Positions 11,884 to 22,349 are shown, counted from the first letter of the stretch. The stretch is 64,000 nt of DNA from Gari tellinella (GCA_922989275.2 OV277862.1:16163543-16227542); one strand, 5' to 3'. Numbers and translations: made by a program. Notes: generated by a model from the letters alone, not told the origin.

Positions 11884-11972
11884 CTAGTTAAAGCAAGGTA
11901 GAATTAAAACAACGTTCCTTAAAGGAGCTTTCTGGTTAACTTTACCTGCTTTAAGCTGACACTTTTCGTTCA
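11884..11972. repeat. Beta-prime hairpin without recognisable TIRs
   Basis: TTAAAGCAAGGTAGAATTAA pairs with AACTTTACCTGCTTTAAG around AAAGGAGCTTTCT. This is the hairpin type found in TA-1. Confidence 0.6.
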
Positions 11973-12299
11973 CACCGTCAGTTAGCTTTTATTTTAGTTG
12001 TCGTAATAGAGAGGTTGTAAGTTGTAAATATACATGTATTTGGATTTAAGTCAGACGCCGAGTCACTCACAGTCTGATCAGGATTTAAACAGTTTGATAT
12101 TCGTTTCAAGGTTCTAGTTTTCAGTTAAAAGATATGATATCTAAATTCGATTAGAACATTACTGTAGCCGACGCATGTGCAGTTACCTAATAATTAACCA
12201 CGGAAAGGTTCGAAATAACGCTTACCTAAACCAGCTTTCGTATTTTCAGGAAAACAATTTCCTCGTAGATGTTTTCTCATGCTTCTATCCATGCTAGTC

Positions 12300-12527
12300 C
12301 TTTACTCCATATATACACTCGTTTTAACGCATTTAATTTATTCCTCAACTGAAGAAAATAGTTCCAATATATACAGTCATGAATGAATATGTATCATTTT
12401 AAAGAAACATTTTCTTTATTGTAAAAGATGATAACTTAAAGCAGAATGCATTCTGCTTTACTTTAAACCTGCTTTAAGTATTCGCCTGTCTTTAAAACTA
12501 GAAACAGGCTATAGAGTAAGGGGTTAA
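12300..12527. mobile_element. TTAA-2 MITE with short beta hairpin
   Basis: TTTACTCCATATATACACTC to AGAGTAAGGGGTTAA. The hairpin is reduced to TTAAAGCAGAATGCATTCTG with an intact right side (TTTAAACCTGCTTTAAG). Confidence 0.75.
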
Positions 12528-12598
12528 ACACCGAATGCTAAGGCAACGGTTTTGGCGTTCAGAAAGCGGGTTTTCTCTCTCGTATTTTCAGTAAAGTA

Positions 12599-13051
12599 CA
12601 GTAAAACCTCGCTATTACGACCACTTAAACGAATGCTAAGTGATTGTATAATAGAGAGGTGACAGCTTAACTCTTTCCTCCCTGAAACTTTAAATGGAAA
12701 ATTCCAGTTTCCATTTTAGTCTGGTCCATTTCTGACTTTTAAGGGTTGTTTTTGTCAATGTTTTGAATTATGACAAACAGTGAAGACCCTGATCAGAGGG
12801 CTCCTTTCGGATCCCTCTGATCTGGGTCTTCACTGTTTGCACAGGACAAGTGTACTTTTCACATGTACACTGTTTGAAAACAACGCCAATATGCGGGACT
12901 AGGGTTCAAAGGGTTAAAGCAAGGTGACAGTGAAACAGAAAGCTCCTAGAGGAGCTTTCTGTTTCACTGTCATCTTGCTTTAAGCGGTCACCTACTGTAA
13001 ACACCCTAATAATTCACATACTTTAGTGGTCGTAATAGAGAGGTTTTACTG
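12599..13051. mobile_element. TA-1 MITE interrupted by a TTAA-3 MITE
   Basis: TA-flanked inverted ends CAGTAAAACCTCGCTATTAC and GTAATAGAGAGGTTTTACTG. The internal beta-prime hairpin (AAGCAAGGTGACAGTGAAAC, AGAAAGCTCC tip) is split by the insertion at 12667-12917. The intact relative at 62350-62554 shows the joined order. Confidence 0.9.
12667..12917. mobile_element. TTAA-3 MITE nested in TA-1
   Basis: TTAACTCTTTCC at the left, GGGTTCAAAGGGTTAA at the right. The hairpin at 12774-12839 pairs CAAACAGTGAAGACCCTGAT with its complement. Removing it and one TTAA restores GACAGCTTAAAGCAAGGTGA, the order seen in uninterrupted copies. Confidence 0.9.
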
Positions 13052-13554
13052 TACATAGTATATCGACAAATGTTTGCTGCTACCGGGTCAATTGTTCGAA
13101 TCCAGACTTTGGCTCATTTCTTTCACCATTGTTCAAAATGGCTTTAACTCTTTGAATGCTCGGTAATATTTCGTCTGGAACAATTGTCGGCTGCTAATGT
13201 TCTAAAAATAGATTCGTCTAAATTGTTTTTCAAAACAGGGTCAGTTTGTCAGTTTAATTACATCGAACCAAACAGTTTGGATCGGTGAGAAGCCGCGGTA
13301 CGTTGCAAACAGTTATTACAGTCCCACCGCTAGCATGTTGAGTTAAAAGAAATTATTGTCGAAAATGTATGATGACGTTAAATAAAATCTTTCTGTTATT
13401 ATTCTGAAGAAGAAGAAGAACAACAGCGAAAACACCGCAAAATTTATACAAACATAAAGATATAGTTTAGTTGTCAGATTATGTACATAGACTTTATCTT
13501 CTTGTGTCTGTTAATATAATTGATATTTGGCCACTATGCATATACATGTATGTA

Positions 13555-13893
13555 CAGTTAAACTTCGATATCTCGAACTCGCCTTTGATATCAGGATATT
13601 TTATTCGACTTAATCGATGTCCACATAATGACATTTAACCGTAGAACAACCGTGTAAAACCTCTCCATAACGACCAGTAAACAGAAGGTTGTGTGATTGA
13701 GTGAAATACAGGTGACAGCTCAAAGCAAGGTGAAAGTGAAACAGAAGGCTCCGAACGGAGCCTTCTTTTTTACTTTCACCTTGCTTTAAGCAGACACCTG
13801 TTTAACACACATATTAATTAACACAATTAATCGAGAGGTTTTACTGTATGTCAAAGTTCGAGTTAAACGAGTTAGAAATATCGAAGTCGACTG
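13555..13893. mobile_element. TA-4 MITE interrupted by TA-1
   Basis: TA-flanked ends CAGTTAAACTTCGATATCTC and ATATCGAAGTCGACTG. A TA-1 copy at 13650-13846 sits inside, in place of the gamma hairpin region. Confidence 0.75.
13650..13846. mobile_element. TA-1 MITE nested in TA-4
   Basis: GTAAAACCTCTCCATAACGA at the left and CGAGAGGTTTTACTG at the right. The hairpin pairs AAAGCAAGGTGAAAGTGAAA with TTTACTTTCACCTTGCTTTA around GGCTCCGAACGGAGCC. Confidence 0.8.
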
Positions 13894-13913
13894 TATATCT
13901 ATAAAGGACAATG

Positions 13914-14629
13914 TTCACGAAGCCTCCGTTTTTGACCTGTAAAAATCATTTTTTCCAAACATTTGTTTTTATCATTACATGTATTTTCTCTTTATTTGTC
14001 ATTTTACCGATATTAATTCCTATAAATAAAACTGAAGGTACAAATGCGACTCTTCGTCATTAAGATATGTTAGATCTTCTTCAAATAGTTAATTATTTTG
14101 TACTTAAATATCTTTGTGTGATGTTAGTGCCTTCATATCTATTTCTAGGAATTATACCGTGAATTGTACCAAAAGTCAGGGACCCGTTTCATAAAACTTC
14201 GTACGACAAAAACGATCGTAAGTCAGATTATAAAAGTCTCAATAATTATTTATTTCTCCATCTAATCCTGTCTTGTCACATCTTTTTGGAATCGTCTTGA
14301 AAAGACGATTCCAAAAGGATGTTACAAGACATGATTAGATAAAGAAATCAGAAATTAGATTTATTTAAAAGATTTGACTTACGACCGTTTTTGTCGTACG
14401 AAGTTTTATAAAACGGGCCCCAGCTTTTTTGCCTTTCATGGCCTCTAGTTTCATTTACAATAACCTGTTAAATTGTTAAAATTTGCATTTGGGTTGAGTT
14501 GTGTGCTTAATATGAAGTATTAATATCTGAAATTGACAAATAAATAGGAAATACAGATATTTTGTATTTATTTTTTTGAAAAATTATTTTTTACAGGACC
14601 AAAACGGAGGCTTCGTGAACCTTGTCCTT
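13914..14629. mobile_element. Element with ~50 bp TIRs, hosting a GGGCCCG MITE
   Basis: Left AAGGACAATGTTCACGAAGC and right GCTTCGTGAACCTTGTCCTT are inverted, continuing through CTCCGTTTT and TTACAGG. The internal DNA has no open frame. The inserted MITE at 14179-14421 is younger than it. Confidence 0.8.
14179..14421. mobile_element. GGGCCCG-family MITE with delta-type hairpin
   Basis: GGGACCCGTTTCATAAAACT and AAGTTTTATAAAACGGGCCC ends, then GTACGACA / TGTCGTAC. The central hairpin is GGAATCGTCTTGAAAAGACG plus ATTCC. Copies also lie at 32687-32932 and 58214-58456. Confidence 0.85.
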
Positions 14630-15093
14630 CAATGTAACAAACATGAGAAGCGTTTGCAAACATGTTCCTGGCGTATAATATTTCATTAAACGTAACCAGT
14701 ATTTAGATTATTTAGGTTCATCGGAAACATACAAGTGCAGCGGGATATTTATGGAATCGTCCGTTCGGATACACTCGTCATTTTCCAAAGATTTAGCTGC
14801 AAAACCTGTCTACTCGTAGACTTTTACAAACAATCGAGTCCGGGATCAGAAACATGGATCATAGACACGTTTCTGAAAAATTCTAATGTAGAAAATTTAT
14901 AGCTATTGAACTTACGGAAATTTATCACGTGTTCTCAGCTTAAAACTTTCAGTATTTAAGCGACTCGCAACCAGATGGTGCATTAAAAATAGTAATTTGT
15001 AAATATGTGTCAAACGCTTATATAAATGGTAAAGAATTAGTTTAGGATAAGAAATTCTGTTTAAAAAAATGTATTTCAATAAAAAAAAATATT

Positions 15094-15183
15094 GGTCTCT
15101 GGTGGGATTCGAACCCGGGGCCCGGCATTGGCGGACAGAAGGCAAAATAGGGGAAACCGCTTAGACCAATGGACCACGGAACT
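15094..15183 (-). pseudogene. tRNA-like sequence with long variable arm (SINE head or tRNA pseudogene)
   Basis: On the minus strand, GTTCCGTGGTCCATTGGTCT (A-box region) and GGGTTCGAATCCCACC (B-box region) are spaced like a leucine or serine type tRNA. GTTCCGTGG does not pair well with CCAGAGACC, so a tRNA-derived SINE is more likely than a working gene. Confidence 0.55.
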
Positions 15184-15438
15184 ATCCGTTTATCTCGGAT
15201 CGATTTAACGTATTTCAATGTGTAACGATCGAAAGTGCATACAACTTCGTAATTCGGCTCGTGTTTATGTCTGAGCCCGTGTAGAGAAGCAACAACAACA
15301 ACTATACCGTCTACTAGTCGGTATAGAAAAACGATGGAAAATATCTAAAAATCTAAGATTCGGTGACGATTCTTGAGACTTTTTTTGGACTGATCATATT
15401 TTTTTAATGTCAGAAGCCAAATAATGCCACAAATTTGC

Positions 15439-15458
15439 TTTTATTTGAGTATTTTATT
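15439..15458 (-). terminator. Polyadenylation signals for the homeobox exon
   Basis: Two AATAAA hexamers on the minus strand, at 15453-15458 and 15440-15445, lie 70-90 bases past the homeobox stop codon. They suit a short 3' UTR. Confidence 0.5.
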
Positions 15459-15528
15459 TTATTTTGACAAGTACACCATCCGGTTGCGAGTCCCTTTAAA
15501 GGCACTGTCAGAAGAAAACAATGCCGAT

Positions 15529-15832
15529 CTATTTCGGGTCCATATAAATAGACTGACAATAAACAAGAGACTGATCATCTTCACTATTGTCTGTTTGATT
15601 GAAGTCATCACTGTCTGGAAACTCTTTCTTAAGGCGTCGTCTGGCGTTGGCAAACCACGTGGACACTTGCGTCATCGTCATGCGAGACAAGATGGCGAGC
15701 ATGATTTTTTCCGGCTTGGTTGGATACGGGTTCTTCTTGTGACGTAAAAGCCAGAGTCGGAGAGCTCCGGTATTGTCCTTCGATTGAAGCCGGCGTCGAA
15801 AATTTGTATCAAAGTGGACGTATGACGGGTTC
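15529..15832 (-). CDS. Divergent Iroquois-type TALE homeobox protein, terminal exon
   Basis: This exon encodes 100 residues and a TAG stop, read from a splice acceptor (TTTATCGGTTTGCAG) with one leading base completing a split codon. Residues about 10-71 form a three-amino-acid-loop-extension homeodomain: the loop is NPYPTKPEK (residues 34-42), and the recognition helix is [16 protein letters not shown] (55-70). Iroquois proteins share NPYPTKGEKIMLAI and [16 protein letters not shown]; Mohawk proteins instead have [16 protein letters not shown] therefore place it nearest Iroquois, but LSRMTMTQ and the first helix ([13 protein letters not shown]) are unusual. Such proteins bind DNA in the nucleus as transcription factors. 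The tail after the homeodomain is only about 29 residues, much shorter than in standard Irx, and no IRO box is seen. The upstream exons are not located. No ATG-started frame covers it, so it is easily overlooked. A recent gene copy or a pseudogene is possible, but there is no frameshift. Confidence 0.85.
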
Positions 15833-15868
15833 CTGCAAACCGATAAAAACAGTAAAAGAGGACTAAAT

Positions 15869-16044
15869 TAAGATGAGGACCCCTAATGAGATGTGGCCAA
15901 ACAATCGGTACTCTACGTACAGCGATCTTGTTTCGAACCATGCTTTAGGTCGACATTTGAAAAGAGTGGCAGATCGCTCGTCGTATATGTTGAGATCCGA
16001 TATTGACCGTTATTGGCCCTCTCTCTTTAGGAATTCTCAATCTT
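15869..16044. mobile_element. CTAATGAGAT-family MITE in the homeobox intron
   Basis: AAGATGAGGACCCCTAATGA at the left and the inverted TTAGGAATTCTCAATCTT at the right, with GGTACTCTACGTACAGCGAT / AGATCGCTCGTCGTATA inside. Relatives are at 51434-51646 and 53943-54169. It ends about 37 bases from the splice acceptor. Confidence 0.6.
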
Positions 16045-16049
16045 AATGG

Positions 16050-16130
16050 TAATGCTTAAATCAAGGTGAAAGTAAAGCAAGCAGAAAGCTCCTTCAGGAG
16101 TTTTCTGTCTTACTTTCATTCTGTTTTAAC
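16050..16130. repeat. Beta-type hairpin
   Basis: GCTTAAATCAAGGTGAAAGT pairs with TTACTTTCATTCTGTTTTAA around AGAAAGCTCCTTCAGGAG. Confidence 0.55.
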
Positions 16131-16397
16131 CCTCCCCAGTGGAAGCGTATTTAAGCGCATTTATTTATTTCTCACAGTAATACCTTTTCGTGTCCTGTTA
16201 AAGAACCACATAAATATTTCTCGAGCCATGGCTGGTGGATGCTTAAAGCAGTACAGAAAGTAAAGCAGACAGCTCCTAAAGAATATATATGCTTTACTCA
16301 CAGCCCATATTAATCAACCACCTTTCACAAAAGCTGTAAAAATACTATGGATGAAATGATTAAGCAGCCAACAGTAGTATATTAATATGTGGGTTCT

Positions 16398-16804
16398 AAC
16401 CCTTTCCCCCAAAGAAGCGCCTTTTAGCGAATATGATGTATTCCCCCTCTAAAGAAAACAGTTCCAATTTAATCAGTCATGAATATATATTAAAGGAAAT
16501 ATTGTGTTACAGTCTAGCACATGCTAGCTTAAAGCAGGCTGAAAGTAAAGCAGAATGCGCTCTTAGGCGCATTCTGCTTTCCTTTCAACCTGCTTTAAGA
16601 AGTAACCTATCTTCAATATTAGAAATAGACTATTCAGTCATGAATATATATTAAAGGAAATATTGTGTTACAGTCTAGCACATGCTAGCTTAAAGCAGGC
16701 TGAAAGTAAAGCAGAATGCGCTCTTAGGCGCATTCTGCTTTACTTTCAACCTGCTTTAAGAAGTAACCTATCTTCAATATTAGAAATAGACTATCAAGTA
16801 AGTG
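16398..16804. mobile_element. TTAA-2 MITE with a 161-bp internal tandem duplication
   Basis: AACCCTTTCCCCCAAAGAAG at the left, ACTATCAAGTAAG at the right. The segment starting CAGTCATGAATATATATTAA occurs at 16474 and 16635, so two complete beta hairpins lie in a row. The copies are nearly identical, so the duplication is recent. Confidence 0.85.
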
Positions 16805-17219
16805 TAAATGTACAGTCATCTCTGTTTTACACGACACAAAGTTCATCGATGTTTGCTTTTGAAAACTTTTTCATAATGTGAATTGAAGGGGTAAAAGATT
16901 TGGTCAAGTATTGAGATTATAGACAGACGTCTATAAAAGGAAAAAGCCTTCTTTATAGCGATACCTCATCGTTATTGCTAAACTTTGACTGTTTTTGGTA
17001 ATACATTGCACATGTACTATTTGAAGTATTATGTACTCGAAATCTTTATAAGACGATTTTAATTTGTTTTAATTAAAAGTCAGAGAAACCAGACACAGTG
17101 GTGTTTCTTTGGTCACCTGATTTTCCACTAATCGTATTGTTAAATATGCCTTTTACCAAACAAAATAGTAAAGAAAAACGATTTTCTTCGCCAATCGACC
17201 CTCTTCTACTCTAATCCCT

Positions 17220-17339
17220 TTAACCCTTTCACTCTCCATGACGCCAAAAAGCGCGTTTCCAAACTGTTTGACACTCGTTTTGAAATTTCTTCAGTCATAC
17301 TGCCTTAAATTTAACTTTGAAACGACATTGCAGACACTT

Positions 17340-17371
<32 letters not shown>

Positions 17372-17499
17372 AACTCGTTTAGTAAAGACCAATATTCCAT
17401 CAGGCCCTCAACATAATACACGTACATGAAACAAAAGGCATTTCATACAACACAAATAATTATATTGAAGCAGACGACAATATGGCGGTAAATGGGTAA
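17220..17499. mobile_element. TTAA-1 MITE carrying a LINE tail
   Basis: TTAACCCTTTCACTCTCC to GGCGGTAAATGGGTAA. The left hairpin arm is deleted (GCGCGTTTCC joins AAACTGTTTGACACTCG). The piece at 17340-17458 interrupts the GCAGACGACAAT subterminal part. Confidence 0.7.
17340..17458 (-). mobile_element. LINE 3' end with (ATT)n tail
   Basis: Read on the minus strand, ...CTGATGGAATATTGGTCTTT ends in about ten ATT units. Near-matching sequence follows an AAT-rich tract at 26580-26735 (GGTAAATACCAATCTTCCAG). A microsatellite tail fits CR1/L2-like non-LTR elements. Confidence 0.55.
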
Positions 17500-17704
17500 A
17501 CATCTCAGGATAAATTTGATCATGAAATAGTTCAATGTGCATGCTTTATCATTACACACAAAACAACGTTTAAAGTTTAAACACTAATATCATATTCAAT
17601 GCCATTGACAAAAGTCAGGCGCCAAGTTTACGTTTCGTCTGACCAGAACATCCAAACTATCATTTGGTAAACGTATAGAAACTCGTATCCCGCACGTACA
17701 AGTA

Positions 17705-17950
17705 CAGTGGAGAATCTGTTATTCTTTCCCGTTTAAACGCAAACGTACGCAAACGCAAAGCACTAAAACGTAGAAAAGTACAACTTTTGGACAATTCTGA
17801 TAATTCATGTTTATCTTGGTGGCAAACAGTTTGGAGCCTGATCAGACGCCGGGTTACCCGGCGTCTGATCTGGCTCCAAACTGTTTGCACTGCAAATAAT
17901 AGTTTTAGCGTAAACGCGTTTATTGGGAAAGAATAACAGATTCTCCACTG
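17705..17950. mobile_element. TA-3 MITE with alpha hairpin
   Basis: TA-flanked CAGTGGAGAATCTGTTATTC and GAATAACAGATTCTCCACTG ends, with TTTCCCGTTTAAACGC continuing inwards. The hairpin at 17823-17887 has arms CAAACAGTTTGGAGCCTGAT and a GCCGGGTTACCCGGC tip. A nearly identical copy is at 31348-31560. Confidence 0.9.
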
Positions 17951-18049
17951 TATATAGGGGACTAACGTTTACTACATTAAAACTTCCTACCATTTCGCTA
18001 GCATCCTGTAGTTGGACAGCTTGGTTTCCGGCTGTAGCATCATCAGGGG

Positions 18050-18625
18050 ATATTGGTGGTACATGGCTGACATCGAACCCTAAATACATGTATTGTGACA
18101 ATTATGAATATTGGGACAAGAATAAAAATTTGGGCAACAAAAGCATCATATGTAGATACTGGTAGTACATGGCCGATATCGAACCCTAAATGTTGGGAGA
18201 GAAATAAATATTGGAACTATAATAACATGGCATTGGTAGTATATGGACGACATTTAATCCTAAATACTGGGACAGAAATGAATATTGCGATATCAATAAA
18301 TATTGGGACACAATTTGCATCATATGTAGGGACAACAATTAATATAGGGACAACAATTAATATTGGGACAACAATCTTAATATAGGGACAACAATTAATA
18401 TTGGGACAAAAATTAATAATTGGAAAACAAAGTTACCATCAATTGATACTAGTGGCCGACAACGAACCCTAAATATTGGAAGAGAAAATATTATTAGGAC
18501 ATCAAAGAATTTTTTGGACATTAATAGGATCATCAGTGGATACTGGTGTTACATGGTCGACATCGAACCCTAAAATTTGGGATTGGAATAGATATTAGGA
18601 CAAAATTAAATACCGGTATCGGGAC
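18050..18625. repeat. Irregular minisatellite based on ATTGGGACAACAATTAAT
   Basis: Short units of 18-24 bases (TATTGGGACAACAATTAATA) repeat most regularly between 18320 and 18410. A longer motif, GGTAGTACATGGCCGATATC then GAACCCTAAAT, recurs at about 18056, 18162, 18235, 18450 and 18545. Confidence 0.75.
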
Positions 18626-18629
18626 AAAA

Positions 18630-18869
18630 CTTATAGAAGCGACTTTTAGCACATTCATTTTATTCATCCGCTGAAGAAAATAGTTCCAAATTATACCGTA
18701 ATGAATATGTGTCATATTTAATACTTTCCTTATTCTAGCAGTTAATAGCTTAAAGCAGGCTGAAAGTAAAGCAGAATGCGCCTTAGGGCGCATTCTGCTT
18801 TACTTTCAACCTGCTTTAAGTAGTCACCTATCTTCAATAGTATAACTAGGCTATCAGGTAACGGGTTAA
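18630..18869. mobile_element. TTAA-2 subfamily MITE with complete beta hairpin
   Basis: AGAAGCGACTTTTAGCACAT, then CCGCTGAAGAAAATAGTTCC, a full beta hairpin (GCCTTAGGGC tip), and CAGGTAACGGGTTAA. The AAGCGACTTTTAGC variant also marks 45566-45763. Confidence 0.8.
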
Positions 18870-19622
18870 AGGGTTAATGCACGTGAGTTATGATGATATT
18901 TTATTGTTCATCGTTAGAGTTACACGTCAATAAGGATATTAGTACAGTACTACAATCACAATAAAGACACCAAGATGACTGACAAATCAATTGATATATA
19001 TGAAGATATTTATAGCTTTTTTAAACCGTTTCGGATTCATAGACAACGGCGTGTCATATTTTGGATTCAATTGAAACACTGAGTTACTTGGCGTCTCCAC
19101 AGAATCCAACCCGTTTGACATATAATGACATACAACTATTTTGTGAAAAAACAAGCAAAAAACATCCATCTTGAATCTAAAGCATCGTTAATGCAGGTTT
19201 GCCTGCATTCGGTAATTGCTAACACTGAACTTGGTGTGTTTAAATGAATGTCTTTTATCTGTACGTTTTAGAAATGCGATCCTAGAAACAAGCGGTTGGG
19301 ATCCTGATCGATCGCTAAGTTACTATAGGCATCAGATCTGAATCCAAGGTGTTCGCGAATATTTCGTATGTCATGGAAAGCACCCTAAGATTGACAGAAA
19401 TTATAATTTGAAGCTTCAACTAATGTTCGTGTTTACAGCTATTTTAATAAATTGTTTGTTTTAACATTTTTTTTAAATTTATCTATCTATAATTTTTAAT
19501 GTTTAATTATTATTTCTTTTTAAAGATTAACATGTACGTTGTATTAAGACTGAAGTAAATGCGCCACAGTGAAAGAATTTGTCTACAGAAACTCCTCTAT
19601 GTAACATATTAAATATTGTTCT
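18870..19622. other. Intergenic DNA; possible degraded TTAA-1 piece at 19020-19130
   Basis: AAACCGTTTCGGATTCATAG and ACTTGGCGTCTCCACAGAAT, CCAACCCGTTTGAC look like eroded alpha arms. No gene seen. Confidence 0.35.
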
Positions 19623-19886
19623 TTAACCTTTTCTGTTATACAATTTAGTTTATACTTCTTTTACGCCTTTAATTCATTTATTCACTGAAGTAAATAGTCC
19701 ATTTTTACACGGCAATATGTGTATGTACATGTACCATAAAATAAATTGTCTATATCTTAGCAGACGATAGCTTTAAATATGTTGAAAGTATAACAGAATG
19801 CGCCTAGGGCGCATTCTGTTTTTCTTTCAACATACTTTAAGTGGCCACTTGTTCTCAAAACTAGAGATTATTGGGAAATTGGTTAC
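19623..19886. mobile_element. Degraded TTAA-2 MITE
   Basis: TTTAACCTTTTCTG start, TTTACGCCTTTAATTCATTT body, and a hairpin of CTTTAAATATGTTGAAAGTA with its complement. The arm sequence differs from consensus in both arms alike (CAACATA versus CAACCTG). Confidence 0.7.
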
Positions 19887-20282
19887 AGAAAACTACTTTT
19901 TTAATTTTGTAAAAGAGTTCCTTAACAAGACAATAGTAAAATATCGTATTTTTTTTCAAGTTTAAAAAGGAAACCCTGAAACTGTATTGAATTACAATTT
20001 TTTCAAATGATATTATCTATTAGATTCTACACTTTTTCAATCGAAGGTAATGAACTAGTTGTTAATTTGTATTGTTCACCCAATATTGTCTTATCGATGT
20101 TCACAAATGCCATAGTGCGAGTATTAACTCTTCCAGCCTTACAATTTTAGATGATAAATACATGTGCTTATTTCCATTTAAGTATAATCTGTTTTTTGTC
20201 TATTCATGGTAGTTTTGGGCAGAACCGGTATTTTGCAAAATGACAAACAGAGAAGAACCTGATCACAGGGCTCCTGAAGCAG

Positions 20283-21205
20283 CCTTCTTATAATAATAAA
20301 TAATAATAGTAATACATAAAAAAAATAACGATTTTATTGCATGTGGATTACATATTTGTTATCGAATAAACAAACCAATTTTCAATATGGTCCACAAACA
20401 AAATTAACATATATACAACACGAATCATGTGAGAAGGGAACAAAATTACAAATCAGTATTTTTTAAACCTTTGCAAACAGAGTGGACCCAGAAAAGACAG
20501 TTCCTGTAGGAGCTCTCCACAGGGACTACTCTGTTTACTTAAAGACTATTAAAGATCAAGCTGAAAATAATAATGTGTAAGTGTAATTCTGAGAATTCAA
20601 GATTTGTTATTTACACATGAATATTCAATATGTAGAGGCAATATAAAGCCCAAAAAACGACGTTTTAATAAAAAGCAAAGTTCTAGACCAGTGAAATTTC
20701 ATATCAAAAGAGAAGGGACATACCAAAGATACTTTAACCCTTTAATCCATGGTATATTTCTAGTATTGAAGAAAGGGGACCACTTAAACCAGGTTGAAAG
20801 TAAAGCATAATGAGCCTAATGTGCATTCTGTTTTACTTTAACCCATTACTCCATAAAAACGCATTTTTACGCCTTTATCTAATTCCTCCACTGATGAAAA
20901 TAGTTCCAATTTATACTGTCATAAATAAAATTTATAAGAAATATTTTCTATATTCTAGCAGATAATAGCATAAAGCAGGCTGAAAGTAAAGCAGAATGCG
21001 CCTTAGGGCGCATTCTGCTTTACTTTCAACCTGCTTTAAGTGGTCACATATTTTCAAAATTAGAAACAGGCTATGGGGTAATGGGTTAAACCCGCTTCAA
21101 GATACCATCTACTAGAGAACAGAAAACATTTATTATGATACATATCTATGGAGTAAAGGGTTAAAACAATATGCTGGTAATGATCAAATATCCATATTTC
21201 TATCG
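20283..21205. repeat. Segment duplicated at 41967-42625, AT-rich tract at its left end
   Basis: GTGGATTACATATTTG, CCAATTTTCAATATGGTCCA, a 'GAGTGGACCC...GGAGCTCTCCACAGGGACTA' hairpin and CATACCAAAGATACTTTAAC are shared with 41967-42625 in order. The left AAT-rich tract suggests LINE-tail DNA. This copy contains an extra TTAA-2 element at 20838-21089. Confidence 0.85.
20838..21089. mobile_element. TTAA-2 MITE, insertion proven by empty site
   Basis: TTAACCCATTACTCCATAAA to GGGGTAATGGGTTAA, with a full beta hairpin. The paralogous site at about 42491-42510 reads GTTTTACTTTAAACCCGCTT without the element, so TTAA is the duplicated target. Confidence 0.95.
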
Positions 21206-21618
21206 TAGTTTTCTTGTTTATCAGGGTCTACACTGTTTGCATACGACAAGTGTTCTCGTCATAGGTACGCCGTTTGTAAATAAAGAGTCTACTTGTTGCT
21301 AGGGTTGAATGTGTTAATTTATACTAAACAAAAAGAACAGTTAAAATTTACAGTTTTAAATTTACGATACAAGTTTTCATTGATATGCATTTCACTACAC
21401 ACAAGGAAACTGACGCATGTTTCCACCAACGTCGGTAAAATATAAGATTGTTGGATGGGCATGGCCGCTGATTAATTTTCTTCAAAAGTTATGAAACTAA
21501 AGATGATAATGGTTTAGATAATGAGACATTTGGTATGTTTCAGTATATTCAATATTTGCTGTTGATAAGATATACAGAACATAGGGTAGTTGGGTGGGCA
21601 CCACCTTTGAATTGTTCT

Positions 21619-21837
21619 TTAACCCATTACCCCATAAATACGCCTTTTTACGCCTCTAATTTATTCCTCCACTGAAGAAAATAGTCTCAATTTATACAAT
21701 TATGAATATTTATCAGAAGAAATACTTTCTGTTTTCTAGTAGATGGTAGCTTAAAGCAGGCTGAAAGTAAAGCAGAATGCGCTTTAAGTGGTTGCCTATC
21801 TTCAAAACTAGAAACAGGCTTTGGGGTAATGTGTTAA
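21619..21837. mobile_element. One-armed TTAA-2 MITE
   Basis: TTAACCCATTACCCCATAAA to GGGGTAATGTGTTAA. The hairpin stops after AAAGCAGAATGC and jumps to GCTTTAAGTGGTTGCC, so the right arm is almost entirely deleted. Confidence 0.85.
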
Positions 21838-21924
21838 AAGTTGTGAAATTAAGGGTTTAGATGTTAAGACCGTATGTCGTGTTCTGCTGTTGCTTTTGGA
21901 TTTAAACACTGTTAAAAAGCTTCT

Positions 21925-22105
21925 TAACACTTGACCCCATATTGCCACCTTTTTGCGCCTAATCCTTACAGTATATATACAAGTGCATAGTATACTTGTC
22001 CTATACAAACAGTTAAGACCCATATCAGCGGAATCGGTCTCCACTGTTTGCTTTTTTGCTATAAATAGTAAAAACAACCCCAAACAATAAAAATGGACAA
22101 TACAT
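21925..22105. mobile_element. Degraded TTAA-3 MITE
   Basis: TTAACACTTGACCCC, ACTTGTCCTATACAAACAGT and AAAATGGACAATAC are family marks in reverse orientation. Confidence 0.55.
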
Positions 22106-22349
22106 AATAATAACCTGAAATTGTCTATTAAAATGTTCAGGGCTAGAATAATTAATCTAGCCGCTTGAATTTAATTTTTATAAGATATTGCTAAAAATGG
22201 CTGATGTGTCAAATTTCTAGTTTTCTAGAATTCAAAATTTGAATATGAAGTCAAATCCACACAAAAATTTAATAACGAAGCATGATGGTAATGTAGTGAA
22301 AAAAGAAACGCTGAAACCTCCTTTAAGTATTTTATTTGTTAAATTTTCT

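Noticed and set aside
15424..15747. 107-codon plus-strand frame over the homeobox exon
   Set aside because: It is the antisense shadow of the homeodomain, whose minus-strand reading gives an unmistakable protein.
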